Part shown: positions 1 through 5,029 of the stretch, in pieces
Position numbering within the stretch: position 1 is the stretch's first letter
How the letters are laid out: each line of letters opens with the position of its first letter
Assembly: GCA_023402915.1 (NCBI GenBank)
Contig: JAEYFO010000128.1
Location: forward strand, 1 to 5,157
Origin: Bacillota bacterium
GTDB taxonomy: Bacteria > Bacillota > Clostridia > Christensenellales > CALWSW01
Direction of reading: 5' to 3'
Length of the DNA stretch: 5,157 bases
The notes under the pieces: generated by a model
Told to the model about the DNA's origin: nothing
What the model saw: the letters and a program-made list of their open reading frames with translations, nothing else
Databases searched by the model: none
Position numbers and translations under genes: made by a program

Positions 1-286
1 CGTCGATAAGGTCGTTGGCCCGGCGCAGGCGTTCCACCGCTTCCCGCCCTTCCTGAATGAGGCGATCCGCCGTTTCGTCCCCCGTTTGAACAGGCTGCTC
101 CTTTTCCTTGACGAACACAGTCTTTTTCGGCGCAAAGCGCATGGCCAGCGCGCTGGCCGCCGCCGAAAGCGCCAATGCGGCGATGAGATGTCCCAGCTTG
201 TACAGCGGGAAAATCAGCCCATACGCCAGAAAAACCAGTCCGAACAGATAGATGGGCCAAACCGGCCTGATCTGTTTTTCTTTCAC
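1..286 (-). CDS. XpaC-like membrane protein (N-terminal part; runs off the left edge)
   Basis: The frame is open from a GTG at 286 (minus strand) down to position 1, giving 95 residues of an incomplete protein. The start is set by GGGAG six bases upstream, with a further AAGGAG behind it. Seen: a short basic N-terminus, then two hydrophobic segments (about residues 10-28 and 32-51) separated by a tight turn, then a charged cytoplasmic-looking stretch. That stretch begins a motif of the type TGDETADRLIQEGREA (68-83) followed by LRRANDLID (87-95). Family knowledge: a membrane hairpin followed by a 'TGD..AD.LI.EGR..L..LR.LND.I' helix is characteristic of the XpaC / 5-bromo-4-chloroindolyl phosphate hydrolysis family of Firmicutes. 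The biochemical role of that family is poorly defined; it is often found beside TelA-like proteins. Whether a TelA partner follows lies outside the window. The alternative is an unrelated two-helix membrane protein. Confidence 0.75.
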   Translation of the reverse strand, partial: MKEKQIRPVWPIYLFGLVFLAYGLIFPLYKLGHLIAALALSAAASALAMRFAPKKTVFVKEKEQPVQTGDETADRLIQEGREAVERLRRANDLID

Positions 287-404
287 GATTTTCTCCCTCT
301 CCTTCTGCTGCGCTGCGCCATCCGGGCGCAAGGTGTGCGCCTGTATCCGGCGTCCTGTTGCTTTTTATCACGATGGATCAAAGAATTGCGCTCCATGATT
401 TACT

Positions 405-433
405 ATTTTAGTGACAATCTCTGCGCTCGTCAA
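405..433 (-). promoter_or_regulatory. Sigma-A-type promoter for the XpaC-like gene
   Basis: On the minus strand, TTGACG (433-428) and TAAAAT (410-405) are separated by exactly 17 bases. This predicts a start near 398 and a leader of about 110 bases before the GTG at 286. The leader contains short GC-rich inverted repeats (around 310-350), but I recognise no known riboswitch. No function was tested. Confidence 0.7.
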
Positions 434-579
434 GAAAGGATCGTTCCATCGTCGAACAATCTGCCTGATTCGTCAGTGGGACGCATACAGCGCCCGTCTT
501 TCGTTTCCATGGGTTTCTGCTTTTTCGTTCAGTGAGCGCCGATTTTTTCAAAATTGTTTGCAAAAAGTCAAACTTGTTG

Positions 580-609
580 TTGCCAGACCGTCCTTCCCTA
601 TGTTATTCT
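580..609 (+). promoter_or_regulatory. Possible promoter for the HbpS/GlcG-like gene
   Basis: TTGCCA (580-585) and TATTCT (604-609) are 18 bases apart, and a TG sits one base upstream of the -10 (601-602), giving an extended -10. The start would lie near 616, about 54 bases before the ATG at 670. A TTGTTG overlapping at 577-582 is an alternative -35. A small inverted repeat (GTTTG 556-560, CAAAC 569-573) lies just upstream and could be an operator, but it is too short to claim. Confidence 0.45.
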
Positions 610-669
610 ATTCACACAGTCCTTTTTCGGACTGCTCGACCTCAACTTCAACCAAGGAGGAACTCTCTC

Positions 670-1077
670 ATGACTGTACGCGGAACGCTCCTCGAAGCCG
701 CCAAGCGCATGGTGGAAGCGGCAGAAGAAAAGGCCATCGCAATCAACGTCCCCATGGTGATCGCCGTATGCGACATGGGCGGCAACCTGGTGCTGCTGCA
801 CCGGATGGAGGACTCGCTGCTGGCAAGTCTCGAAATCGCACAGAACAAGGCCTATACGGCTGTAGCGCTCAAGATGCCCTCCGCCACCGTCAAAGCTCTG
901 GCCAAAGAGGGCGCGGAGCTTCAGGGCATCGCCGTGAGTCACGCCGGAAAGATCGTGTTCTTCGGCGGCGGTTTCCCGATCGTCGTCGATGGAAAGATCG
1001 TTGGCGGCATCGGCGTTTCCGGCGGCTCTGTGGCGGAAGATACGACCGTGGCGCAGGCCGGTCTGGCCGCGCTGTAA
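670..1077 (+). CDS. HbpS/GlcG-like (DUF336) heme-binding-family protein
   Basis: The product has 135 residues, the usual size for a stand-alone member of this family. The start is the ATG at 670, placed nine bases after AAGGAGG (654-660); an in-frame extension upstream to 532 has no such site. Seen in order: an N-terminal helix (5-22), VCDMGGNLV (33-41), RMEDS (45-49), a helix with NKAYTA (59-64), GGGFPI (99-104), DGKIVGGIGVSGGS (107-120) and AEDTTVAQAG (122-131). Family knowledge: these match the conserved blocks of the HbpS/GlcG/PduO-C fold, a small cytoplasmic or secreted alpha/beta domain. Members bind heme or corrinoid, or act as accessory proteins whose ligand is unknown. There is no signal peptide, so a cytoplasmic location is likely. 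No glycolate or propanediol genes adjoin it; it appears to be a single-gene unit between its own promoter and terminator. The ligand cannot be told from the sequence. Confidence 0.88.
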   Translation: MTVRGTLLEAAKRMVEAAEEKAIAINVPMVIAVCDMGGNLVLLHRMEDSLLASLEIAQNKAYTAVALKMPSATVKALAKEGAELQGIAVSHAGKIVFFGGGFPIVVDGKIVGGIGVSGGSVAEDTTVAQAGLAAL

Positions 1078-1126
1078 GGCGTTTTCACGGGGCAAAAGAG
1101 CTTTTCCTCTCGCTTTTCTCCCCGCC

Positions 1127-1151
1127 GCAGGGAACCTTCCGTTTTCCCTGC
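1127..1151 (+). other. Perfect 8-bp hairpin downstream of the HbpS/GlcG-like gene
   Basis: GCAGGGAA (1127-1134) pairs perfectly with TTCCCTGC (1144-1151) across a nine-base loop. No T-run follows, so it is not a classical terminator by itself. It may be an RNA-stabilising 3' hairpin upstream of the terminator at 1182-1212. Confidence 0.4.
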
Positions 1152-1181
1152 CGGATCGTTTTGTTCCCCAAATGCTTTCCC

Positions 1182-1212
1182 AAGGGGCGTGCTTTTTCGG
1201 CGCGCCCCTTTT
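1182..1212 (+). terminator. Rho-independent terminator of the HbpS/GlcG-like gene
   Basis: AAGGGGCGTGC (1182-1192) pairs with GCGCGCCCCTT (1200-1210), an 11-bp stem with one G-U pair and a seven-base loop. TTTT (1209-1212) overlaps the stem end. The only upstream rightward gene is the HbpS/GlcG-like one, ending 104 bases earlier. Confidence 0.7.
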
Positions 1213-1219
1213 CCATGAT

Positions 1220-1259
1220 AAAAAACAAAGAACCCACAAGCACTGTTGCAAGTGAGTCC
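1220..1259 (-). terminator. Intrinsic terminator of the orphan 5S rRNA gene
   Basis: Read on the minus strand, GGACTCAC (1259-1252) pairs with GTGGGTTC (1237-1230) using two G-U pairs. A two-base U-U internal loop and a short inner GCA/TGC stem follow. Immediately after comes TTTGTTTTTT (1229-1220). It begins 16 bases past the 5S 3' end and sits back to back with the rightward terminator at 1182-1212. Confidence 0.75.
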
Positions 1260-1274
1260 TTCATCATATTGAGA

Positions 1275-1392
<118 letters not shown>

Positions 1393-1410
1393 ACTGAAAC
1401 AAGTTTTTCC

Positions 1411-1430
1411 CCTTGCGATGTCTCGCAAAG
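1411..1430 (-). other. Leader hairpin of the orphan 5S transcript
   Basis: CTTTGCGA (1430-1423, minus strand) pairs with TCGCAAGG (1418-1411) across the loop GACA: eight pairs, one of them G-U. It would start about five bases after the predicted transcription start and end about 20 bases before the mature 5S 5' end. It could be a 5'-end protecting stem or a processing signal for the precursor. That role is inference. Confidence 0.5.
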
Positions 1431-1441
1431 TTGATAGTAGT

Positions 1442-1470
1442 ACTATAGAACTTGTATAGACAAATGTCAA
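1442..1470 (-). promoter_or_regulatory. Strong rRNA-type promoter of the orphan 5S gene
   Basis: On the minus strand, TTGACA (1470-1465) is a perfect -35 and TATAGT (1447-1442) a 5/6 -10, with an exact 17-base spacer. Upstream of the -35 (1473-1525) are phased A/T tracts such as AAAAATTT and AAAATTG, as expected of an UP element. The start is predicted near 1435, about 44 bases before the mature 5S. Confidence 0.85.
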
Positions 1471-1591
1471 CGGTTTTTCCGAAATTTTTGCAATTTTCCG
1501 GTCAAATTTTCTTTTTCCGGAAAGTTTTCCTGCGCTAACCGCCATTTTTTCTGATTGCCGCGGTATTTTTACGGCGGATGTTCTTTTGATA

Positions 1592-1620
1592 TTGTGCCGA
1601 AAAGCCGCGTGCGGTATACT
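1592..1620 (+). promoter_or_regulatory. Promoter of the 575-residue surface protein gene
   Basis: TTGTGC (1592-1597) and TATACT (1615-1620) are 17 bases apart. The predicted start near 1627 leaves a very short leader, placing the ribosome binding site almost at the RNA 5' end. The -35 matches the consensus at only three positions, all in TTG. The gene is divergent from the 5S unit, with about 120 AT-rich bases between the two -35 elements. Confidence 0.55.
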
Positions 1621-1646
1621 TCCATTCAAAAGGAGGGGATTTTTTG

Positions 1647-3374
1647 ATGAAACGAACCTTGCCGCTGCTGCTGAGCCTGCTGGTTCTTTGCTGCGCCTGC
1701 GCCGCTCCCGCTGCGCCCGAGCAGGCGGAACAAACTGCTGCGCCCACACAGGCAGAAACTCCTGCCGACCCGGAAAGGGAAGCGCAGGCCGACCCGGCGG
1801 AAGCGCTGCCCGAGAGCTGCCGCGCCTGGTATCACGCAGCCGAAACCTGCGGCGATTCCGACAAATTCGCCTCCGCCCCCTTCCCGCAGGCAAAAAACGC
1901 CACGGCGGGCGTGGGCCGCAGCTACGGCGTTCATCTGCCCGGCGGCGAAACGACCGACCTGATCGTCGGCCCGTTTGACGAGGGGATCACGCTCGAAGAG
2001 TTTTCGAGCGGCGGCGCGCGCACGGAGCTTGCCACAGGGCAGCTGACCTGGAACGGAGAAAGCTACAGCGCCTATACCATCACCGGCGAAAACTGCGTGC
2101 TGCCCAACCTCTGGCCGAACGATGGCCACGGCATTCTGCGGCTGAACATCCACGGCGACTGTACCATTGACGGCGGCGGCGCAGAACAGGGCTGCTTTGA
2201 AGGATTTGACTGCGTGCTGCTCTGCGGCGACGGCACGCTGACGCTGCAAAACACCAGCGGCATCGCCTGCGGGGGCGGCAGCACCTTCCCGCTGCCCGCG
2301 CTGATCGTGGACGGCACGGTCACGGTGCGCTGTGGAAGCGTCGTGCTTCAGCCCAACGCGGGCGAATCCCTCTGCTTTGCGCAGCTGGGCGGCACGCTTT
2401 CCACCGGCCTTCTTTCCGTATCGGGCGGCGATTTGCTTCTTGCAGGCGGAACGCTGCTCTCGCGCCGCGCTGACGAAACTGCGCGCGCCATTTTCCGCAG
2501 CGGAACGGCGCTGCTGGACGATTGGAGCTGCCCGGATTCGACCATGATCCTCAGCGGCGGCAATGCCTATCTTGCTTCCGCCCTGCCCAGCGGCACGGTC
2601 GTTGAAAGCGGCGCCGGGACGCTGGCCTCCGCGGATCTTTCCGGCGCAGCCGTCCATCATGGCGGCGCAATTCTTTTGGAAAGCGAGACGGACGGCAATC
2701 CCTATTATCAAACGGTTTACGACGATTCCTGGATCACGGCCAAAAAGCGCAAAGGCATCCGTTGGGACTCCTATCCGGTCGCCTCCGTGGAAGACAGCTT
2801 CTATTTTGCCGGAACGCTCTTTCTGGAAGAGGCAGCGGCGCAAAGCATTTTGCCCTGGGGCGCGCTGCATCTTGACCTGACGGGAGAGAGCGGCATCACG
2901 GAAGAGCTTGGCGGCACGTCGATGCTGCTGACAGGCAAAGGAAGCCTGACTGCGCCCAGTCTGAATCTTTGGGGATGGGGCGGCGTTCACCGGCCGGTGC
3001 TGGCGCTGCGCGAGCAGGCCCACCTGACCGTAAACAGTCTTGGCGTCGGCTCCAATGCCGAGGAAGAGGGTCTGCTTCTTCTTGAAAAGGGCGCTGCGCT
3101 CGACTGTACGGATTCCCTTTGGCTGCAAAACGCTGCGCTGACCGTACGCGGCGGCGAGCTGCATATCGGCGGCAATTGCAGCATTGACAAAGGCCGCGTG
3201 GAAATCAGCGGAGGCACGGTCGTGCTTTCCCAGGGGCTTTGGCTGGGCGAGGGCGATATTGTCGTTTCCGGCGGTGAAGTGATCGTGCCCGGCGGCGAAG
3301 AGGGCTTGTGCGTCGAAAACGGCCAGCTGATCCACACGGGCGGAACGATCCGGGAGCCTGCGGCAGAAGAGTGA
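1647..3374 (+). CDS. Putative exported lipoprotein with beta-helix-like Gly-Gly repeats
   Basis: The product has 575 residues. AAGGAGGGG (1630-1638) precedes ATG 1647 by eight bases; a TTG at 1644, one codon upstream, is the alternative start. Seen: a basic N-terminus, a Leu-rich hydrophobic core (5-14) and a Cys cluster at 15, 16 and 18. C18 after Ala is the best lipobox cysteine, though Cys at -2 and -3 is atypical. A Pro/Ala/Glu-rich linker follows (19-57). From about 150 to the end there are short strands separated by GG or SGG turns, for example DGGGAEQG, LSVSGGDLLLAGGTLL, LTVRGGELHIGG and VEISGGTVVLSQG. This pattern suggests a right-handed beta-helix like those in adhesins and polysaccharide-binding surface proteins. 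I see no catalytic motif and do not recognise a specific family. The exported part has 14 further Cys residues, unusual for a surface protein. Residues 370-397 recur as a gene fragment at 4402-4488. It appears to be a single-gene unit. Confidence 0.8.
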   Translation: MKRTLPLLLSLLVLCCACAAPAAPEQAEQTAAPTQAETPADPEREAQADPAEALPESCRAWYHAAETCGDSDKFASAPFPQAKNATAGVGRSYGVHLPGGETTDLIVGPFDEGITLEEFSSGGARTELATGQLTWNGESYSAYTITGENCVLPNLWPNDGHGILRLNIHGDCTIDGGGAEQGCFEGFDCVLLCGDGTLTLQNTSGIACGGGSTFPLPALIVDGTVTVRCGSVVLQPNAGESLCFAQLGGTLSTGLLSVSGGDLLLAGGTLLSRRADETARAIFRSGTALLDDWSCPDSTMILSGGNAYLASALPSGTVVESGAGTLASADLSGAAVHHGGAILLESETDGNPYYQTVYDDSWITAKKRKGIRWDSYPVASVEDSFYFAGTLFLEEAAAQSILPWGALHLDLTGESGITEELGGTSMLLTGKGSLTAPSLNLWGWGGVHRPVLALREQAHLTVNSLGVGSNAEEEGLLLLEKGAALDCTDSLWLQNAALTVRGGELHIGGNCSIDKGRVEISGGTVVLSQGLWLGEGDIVVSGGEVIVPGGEEGLCVENGQLIHTGGTIREPAAEE

Positions 3375-3417
3375 GAAAATGCTTTTCCTTTTGAATGGGC
3401 AGTGCGGGCAGGCATCT

Positions 3418-3423
3418 TATAAT
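3418..3423 (+). promoter_or_regulatory. Isolated TATAAT (-10-like) before the SD hairpin
   Basis: A perfect TATAAT lies 44 bases after the stop of the surface protein gene. The only -35 candidates are poor: TGGGCA at 16 bases, or TTGAAT at 21 bases. If used, transcription would start near 3430 and enter the stem-loop at 3462-3509 and the small reading frame at 3510. Confidence 0.25.
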
Positions 3424-3461
3424 GTGTACGTGCAGGCGAACCGTACTCCAAAACGCCAGTA

Positions 3462-3509
3462 AAAAGCACCTCCTGTTGTAGAAAAGAAACTATAACAGGA
3501 GGTGCTTTT
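3462..3509. terminator. 20-bp stem-loop: bidirectional terminator-like, contains a Shine-Dalgarno arm
   Basis: A 16-bp perfect stem (3462-3477 with 3494-3509) is extended by four more pairs, one of them G-U, around the A-rich loop AAAAGAAA (3482-3489). The outermost pairs are AAAA/TTTT. A T-run of four (plus strand) or five (minus strand) bases makes it a plausible end for the surface protein gene, 88 bases upstream. The right arm is AACAGGAGGTGC, an ideal ribosome binding site six bases before ATG 3510. The left arm, GCACCTCCTGTT, is its exact antisense and mimics the 16S anti-SD. Confidence 0.65.
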
Positions 3510-3614
3510 ATGTCCAGACAATACCCTCAGATGACGAAGGCACATACCCCTCTACCCCTCCGGGGTACACGGCGGGGCACACGGTGGCAGGGTGCGGCTG
3601 CGATGGCATGGTGA
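3510..3614 (+). pseudogene. 34-codon reading frame with perfect SD, possible 5' remnant
   Basis: ATG 3510 is preceded by AGGAGGT (3497-3503) with a six-base spacer, the best translation start in this region. The peptide begins MSRQYPQMTKAH and then passes into TPLPLRGTRRGTRW, which is just the translation of the GC-rich repeat at 3546-3580. It ends at TGA 3612. The same frame is then open to TAG 3936, so the original gene may have been longer (to 3938), broken by one stop and by repeat insertion. I do not recognise the first 12 residues. It may also be a short regulated leader peptide. Whether it is translated depends on the hairpin that holds its SD. Confidence 0.3.
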
Positions 3615-3730
3615 TCCCCACATCGAGCAGTCGCAATACCCCTTCACCCCTCCGGGGCGCACGGCACGCCGGGGGCGCTTTACCCCTTCGGAGCACAGGT
3701 CTGCCCGCACCCCTCCGGAGCACACAGCAG
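3546..3730. repeat. Four copies of a GC-rich 12-mer, ACCCCTYCGGRG
   Basis: Copies lie at 3554-3565, 3646-3657, 3682-3693 and 3709-3720. The first two are the palindrome-like ACCCCTCCGGGG. Each is followed by a CAC-containing tail (GTACACGG, CGCACGGC, CACAGG, CACACAGC). The first two copies share a longer unit, beginning TACCCC about eight bases upstream. The spacings of 92, 36 and 27 bases are irregular, so this is not a CRISPR array. It looks like a small interspersed repeat inserted in several partial copies. Confidence 0.65.
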
Positions 3731-3737
3731 GAACCGT

Positions 3738-3938
3738 ATGTACCCTTGTCTACCGAGGGTAGAACAAGCGGAGCAGCTCAACAAAGAGGTTCTGCGGAGA
3801 AAGGCGGCGGCAGTCCTGAGGCGCGTGAAAAGTTTGCTGCCGTCCCAGTTTCAAAAATTTGTGCCATCAGCAGCCATCAATCTGTACCCATCCATAAAAT
3901 ACGTAGAAAGACAGTTTCATTCCATGAATCTTCGATAG
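3738..3938 (+). pseudogene. Unrecognised helix-rich open frame (possible gene remnant)
   Basis: Sixty-six codons from ATG 3738 to TAG 3936. The middle (about residues 7-36) reads as a charged amphipathic helix, RVEQAEQLNKEVLRRK then AAAVLRRVKSLL, unlike the low-complexity peptides produced by the repeats beside it. The upstream site is poor (AGGAA four bases before the ATG), so it is probably not expressed from this start. It is in the same frame as the well-initiated ATG at 3510, with only the TGA at 3612 between them. It may be the surviving 3' part of one disrupted gene. I do not recognise the family. Confidence 0.25.
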
Positions 3939-4280
3939 CTTGTCATTCTAAAAAGCGCTTCCGTGCTACGCGCAGCTGCCAAAAACGTTTACCCACTTTA
4001 ACCTTCTTCCAATTCTATCTTTCATGACGTTTCCTGCGCCGTGGCCTCCCAGTGACTATGGTTGGGCGAATACGAGCTCCTCGCTTCCTACGGCAAAAAA
4101 ACATCATACCTGGCGGGTAGAGAGGGCGCGGGCGTCTCGGCCCGCTGATCCGCTCAGGAGGGACGATCCGGAAGCGCCGCAGATGAATGAGGCGGCGATC
4201 CCCCCATTTGGGGAACGAAAATATCCTCGTTTTCCACATTGAACAGACAAGTCCATTTGATGATATGCTTAACCTTGAAT
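3939..4280. other. Stretch with no supported gene
   Basis: Both strands hold open frames, but none has a ribosome binding site plus recognisable protein features. Visible items are small: a GC hairpin GCGGGC (4128-4133) with GCCCGC (4140-4145), and a CCCC/GGGG palindrome around 4200-4213. The minus-strand translation here is Arg/Pro-rich, typical of non-coding GC-rich DNA. Confidence 0.6.
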
Positions 4281-4400
4281 ATAACAGACACCAACATAAA
4301 ACCCCCGAAACACGGGAATCTTGCAAAACCGAGCACAGCTTTAAAGCGTACAGATGGCGCACCTTTGCGCGTAAAAGGCGACCAGCCGCGCATAGGATTT
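4281..4400 (-). repeat. Modular repeat unit 1 (core plus degraded terminator tail)
   Basis: Read leftward, it has a core resembling those of units 2 and 3: GCGCGGCTGG, then a GCGCAAAGGTGCGCC block, then CTGTACGCTTTAAAG (about 4396-4337). A terminator-like hairpin follows, CCCG/CGGG at 4304-4316, then TTTT. The tail after the T-run is diverged from the GTGCTTTTGGCG of the other units. Instead of the shared block found at the head of units 2 and 3, this unit is preceded by the captured gene fragment at 4402-4488. Confidence 0.6.
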
Positions 4401-4401
4401 C

Positions 4402-4488
4402 CTCTGCTGCATCTTCCAGAAACAGCGTTCCGACAAGATAGAAGCTGTCCTCCACAGCGGCGATCGGATAAGAATCCCAACGGATACC
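4402..4488 (-). pseudogene. Captured fragment homologous to the surface lipoprotein gene
   Basis: The minus strand from 4488 to 4402 translates to GIRWDSYPIAAVEDSFYL then VGTLFLEDAAE. This matches residues 370-397 of the 575-residue protein (nucleotides 2754-2837). By hand alignment without gaps, 72 of 84 bases and 23 of 28 residues are identical. Six codon differences are silent and five alter the residue. The match starts and stops abruptly: one side enters repeat unit 1, the other abuts the tail of repeat unit 2. Nothing else of the lipoprotein gene is present. It is in opposite orientation to the full gene and cannot make that protein. Confidence 0.9.
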
Positions 4489-4507
4489 TACCCACGCCAA
4501 AAGCACA

Positions 4508-4531
4508 ATAAAAAACCCCAGCAAAGCGGAG
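4508..4531 (-). terminator. Degraded terminator of repeat unit 2
   Basis: On the minus strand, CTCCGC (4531-4526), loop TTT and GCTGGGG (4522-4516) form a stem with one mismatch and one G-U pair, followed by TTTTTTAT. It occupies the same place as the intact hairpin of unit 3. Confidence 0.4.
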
Positions 4532-4750
4532 AATCTTAGAAAATCGGGCAAACCCCTCAAGCGTACCAGTGGCGCACCTTTGCGGATAGAGGCCGCCGCC
4601 ACATCATGCGAAGTCCTAAAAGGTACAAGCGTGGGACACGCGAGCATAAGTGGGGGCTATCAGTCGCGCATAGAGGGTTTTCCTTTTCCATAACCAGGTC
4701 GCACGGCAGAGGAAGCGCAAGGGACCTCGTGCTTTTTTGCAGATCGAATT

Positions 4751-4773
4751 GCAGATCAAACATACGCAGCTGT
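4751..4773 (-). repeat. Shared 23-bp head block, copy 1 (perfect repeat of 4973-4995)
   Basis: All 23 bases are identical to 4973-4995. On the minus strand it contains CAGCTGCGTATGTTTGATC and would read QLRMFDL if translated. The surroundings in the two units are related but diverged, so this block is the best-conserved part of the repeat. Confidence 0.85.
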
Positions 4774-4837
4774 TCTGTGTCGAAATGCAGAAGGGGACAT
4801 TAGCAAGAGGGGGTTAGCGTCAATACGCCAAAAGCAC

Positions 4838-4865
4838 AATAAAAATTCCCCGGCGGAGCCGGGGG
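4838..4865 (-). terminator. Intact terminator hairpin of repeat unit 3
   Basis: CCCCGGC (minus, 4864-4858), loop TCC and GCCGGGG (4854-4848) form a perfect seven-pair GC stem, followed by AATTTTTATTG. No gene ends immediately before it. It would act only on leftward read-through from the right-hand 5S gene or from within the repeats. Confidence 0.7.
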
Positions 4866-4972
4866 TATTGCATTTTCGGGCAAAGCCCTAAAGAGTACAG
4901 GCGGCGCACACATGCGCATAGGGGGCCTGTCAGCCACGCATAGGGTTACTTACTTACCCGTAAACGGGTCGC

Positions 4973-4995
4973 GCAGATCAAACATACGCAGCTGT
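4973..4995 (-). repeat. Shared 23-bp head block, copy 2
   Basis: Perfect copy of 4751-4773, placed 222 bases to the right and at the equivalent position in unit 3. It lies just after the tail of the right-hand 5S terminator in the leftward reading direction. Confidence 0.85.
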
Positions 4996-5029
4996 GCCGT
5001 CTCGATTGGCGTCCATTCGCCAAAAGCAC

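Larger units (their letters stand above)
4495..4825 (-). repeat. Modular repeat unit 2 (expanded, two cores)
   Basis: Read leftward: the shared head block (4773-4751), an extra insert of about 50 bases containing an echo of the head (TTTGATCTGCAA then TTCGATCTGCAA), a GACCTGGTTATGG segment, core b (about 4676-4612), core a (about 4600-4552), a degraded hairpin and the tail ATTGTGCTTTTGGCG (4509-4495). Cores a and b are both recognisable copies of the core in unit 3, so this unit has grown by internal duplication or insertion. Confidence 0.7.
4826..5017 (-). repeat. Modular repeat unit 3 (most intact, about 192 bp)
   Basis: Read leftward from the 5S terminator tail: GACGCCAATCGAGACGG, the 23-bp head block (4995-4973), GACCCGTTTACGGGTAAG with a CCCG/CGGG palindrome, the core TATGCGTGGCTGACAGGCC with CTATGCGCATG and GTGCGCCGCCTGTAC (about 4945-4884), the small palindrome GGGCTTTGCCC, a strong hairpin and the tail ATTGTGCTTTTGGCG. 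It serves as the reference copy for units 1 and 2. Confidence 0.75.

Noticed and set aside
86..535. A 149-codon rightward frame over the XpaC-like start and the divergent promoters
   Set aside because: It is antisense to a recognisable membrane protein start and has no SD. Its composition is Arg-rich and disordered.
598..1251. A 217-codon minus-strand frame opposite the HbpS/GlcG-like gene
   Set aside because: It has no ribosome binding site or protein features, and it starts inside the 5S terminator.
1500..1505. A second upstream -35 (TTGACC, minus strand) for the 5S gene
   Set aside because: No -10-like hexamer lies 16-18 bases downstream; the sequence there is part of the A/T-tract region.
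1644..1646. TTG at 1644 as the start of the surface protein
   Set aside because: It has acceptable SD spacing, but the adjacent in-frame ATG at 1647 is a stronger start codon and also within range; the difference is one residue.
1626..3335. A 569-codon open frame antisense to the surface lipoprotein gene
   Set aside because: It lies opposite a gene with a good promoter, SD and signal peptide. Its translation is Ala/Arg/Gly-rich with no domain and no ribosome binding site, as expected for a shadow in GC-rich DNA.
3546..3730. Possible CRISPR array
   Set aside because: The repeated element is only 12 bases and imperfect, and the spacings (92, 36, 27) are irregular.
4557..4763. A minus-strand frame starting MFDLQFDLQ as a real small gene
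   Set aside because: It is built from the repeat head block and cores, has no ribosome binding site, and in the sister unit the frame stops after a few codons. It is kept as a repeat.
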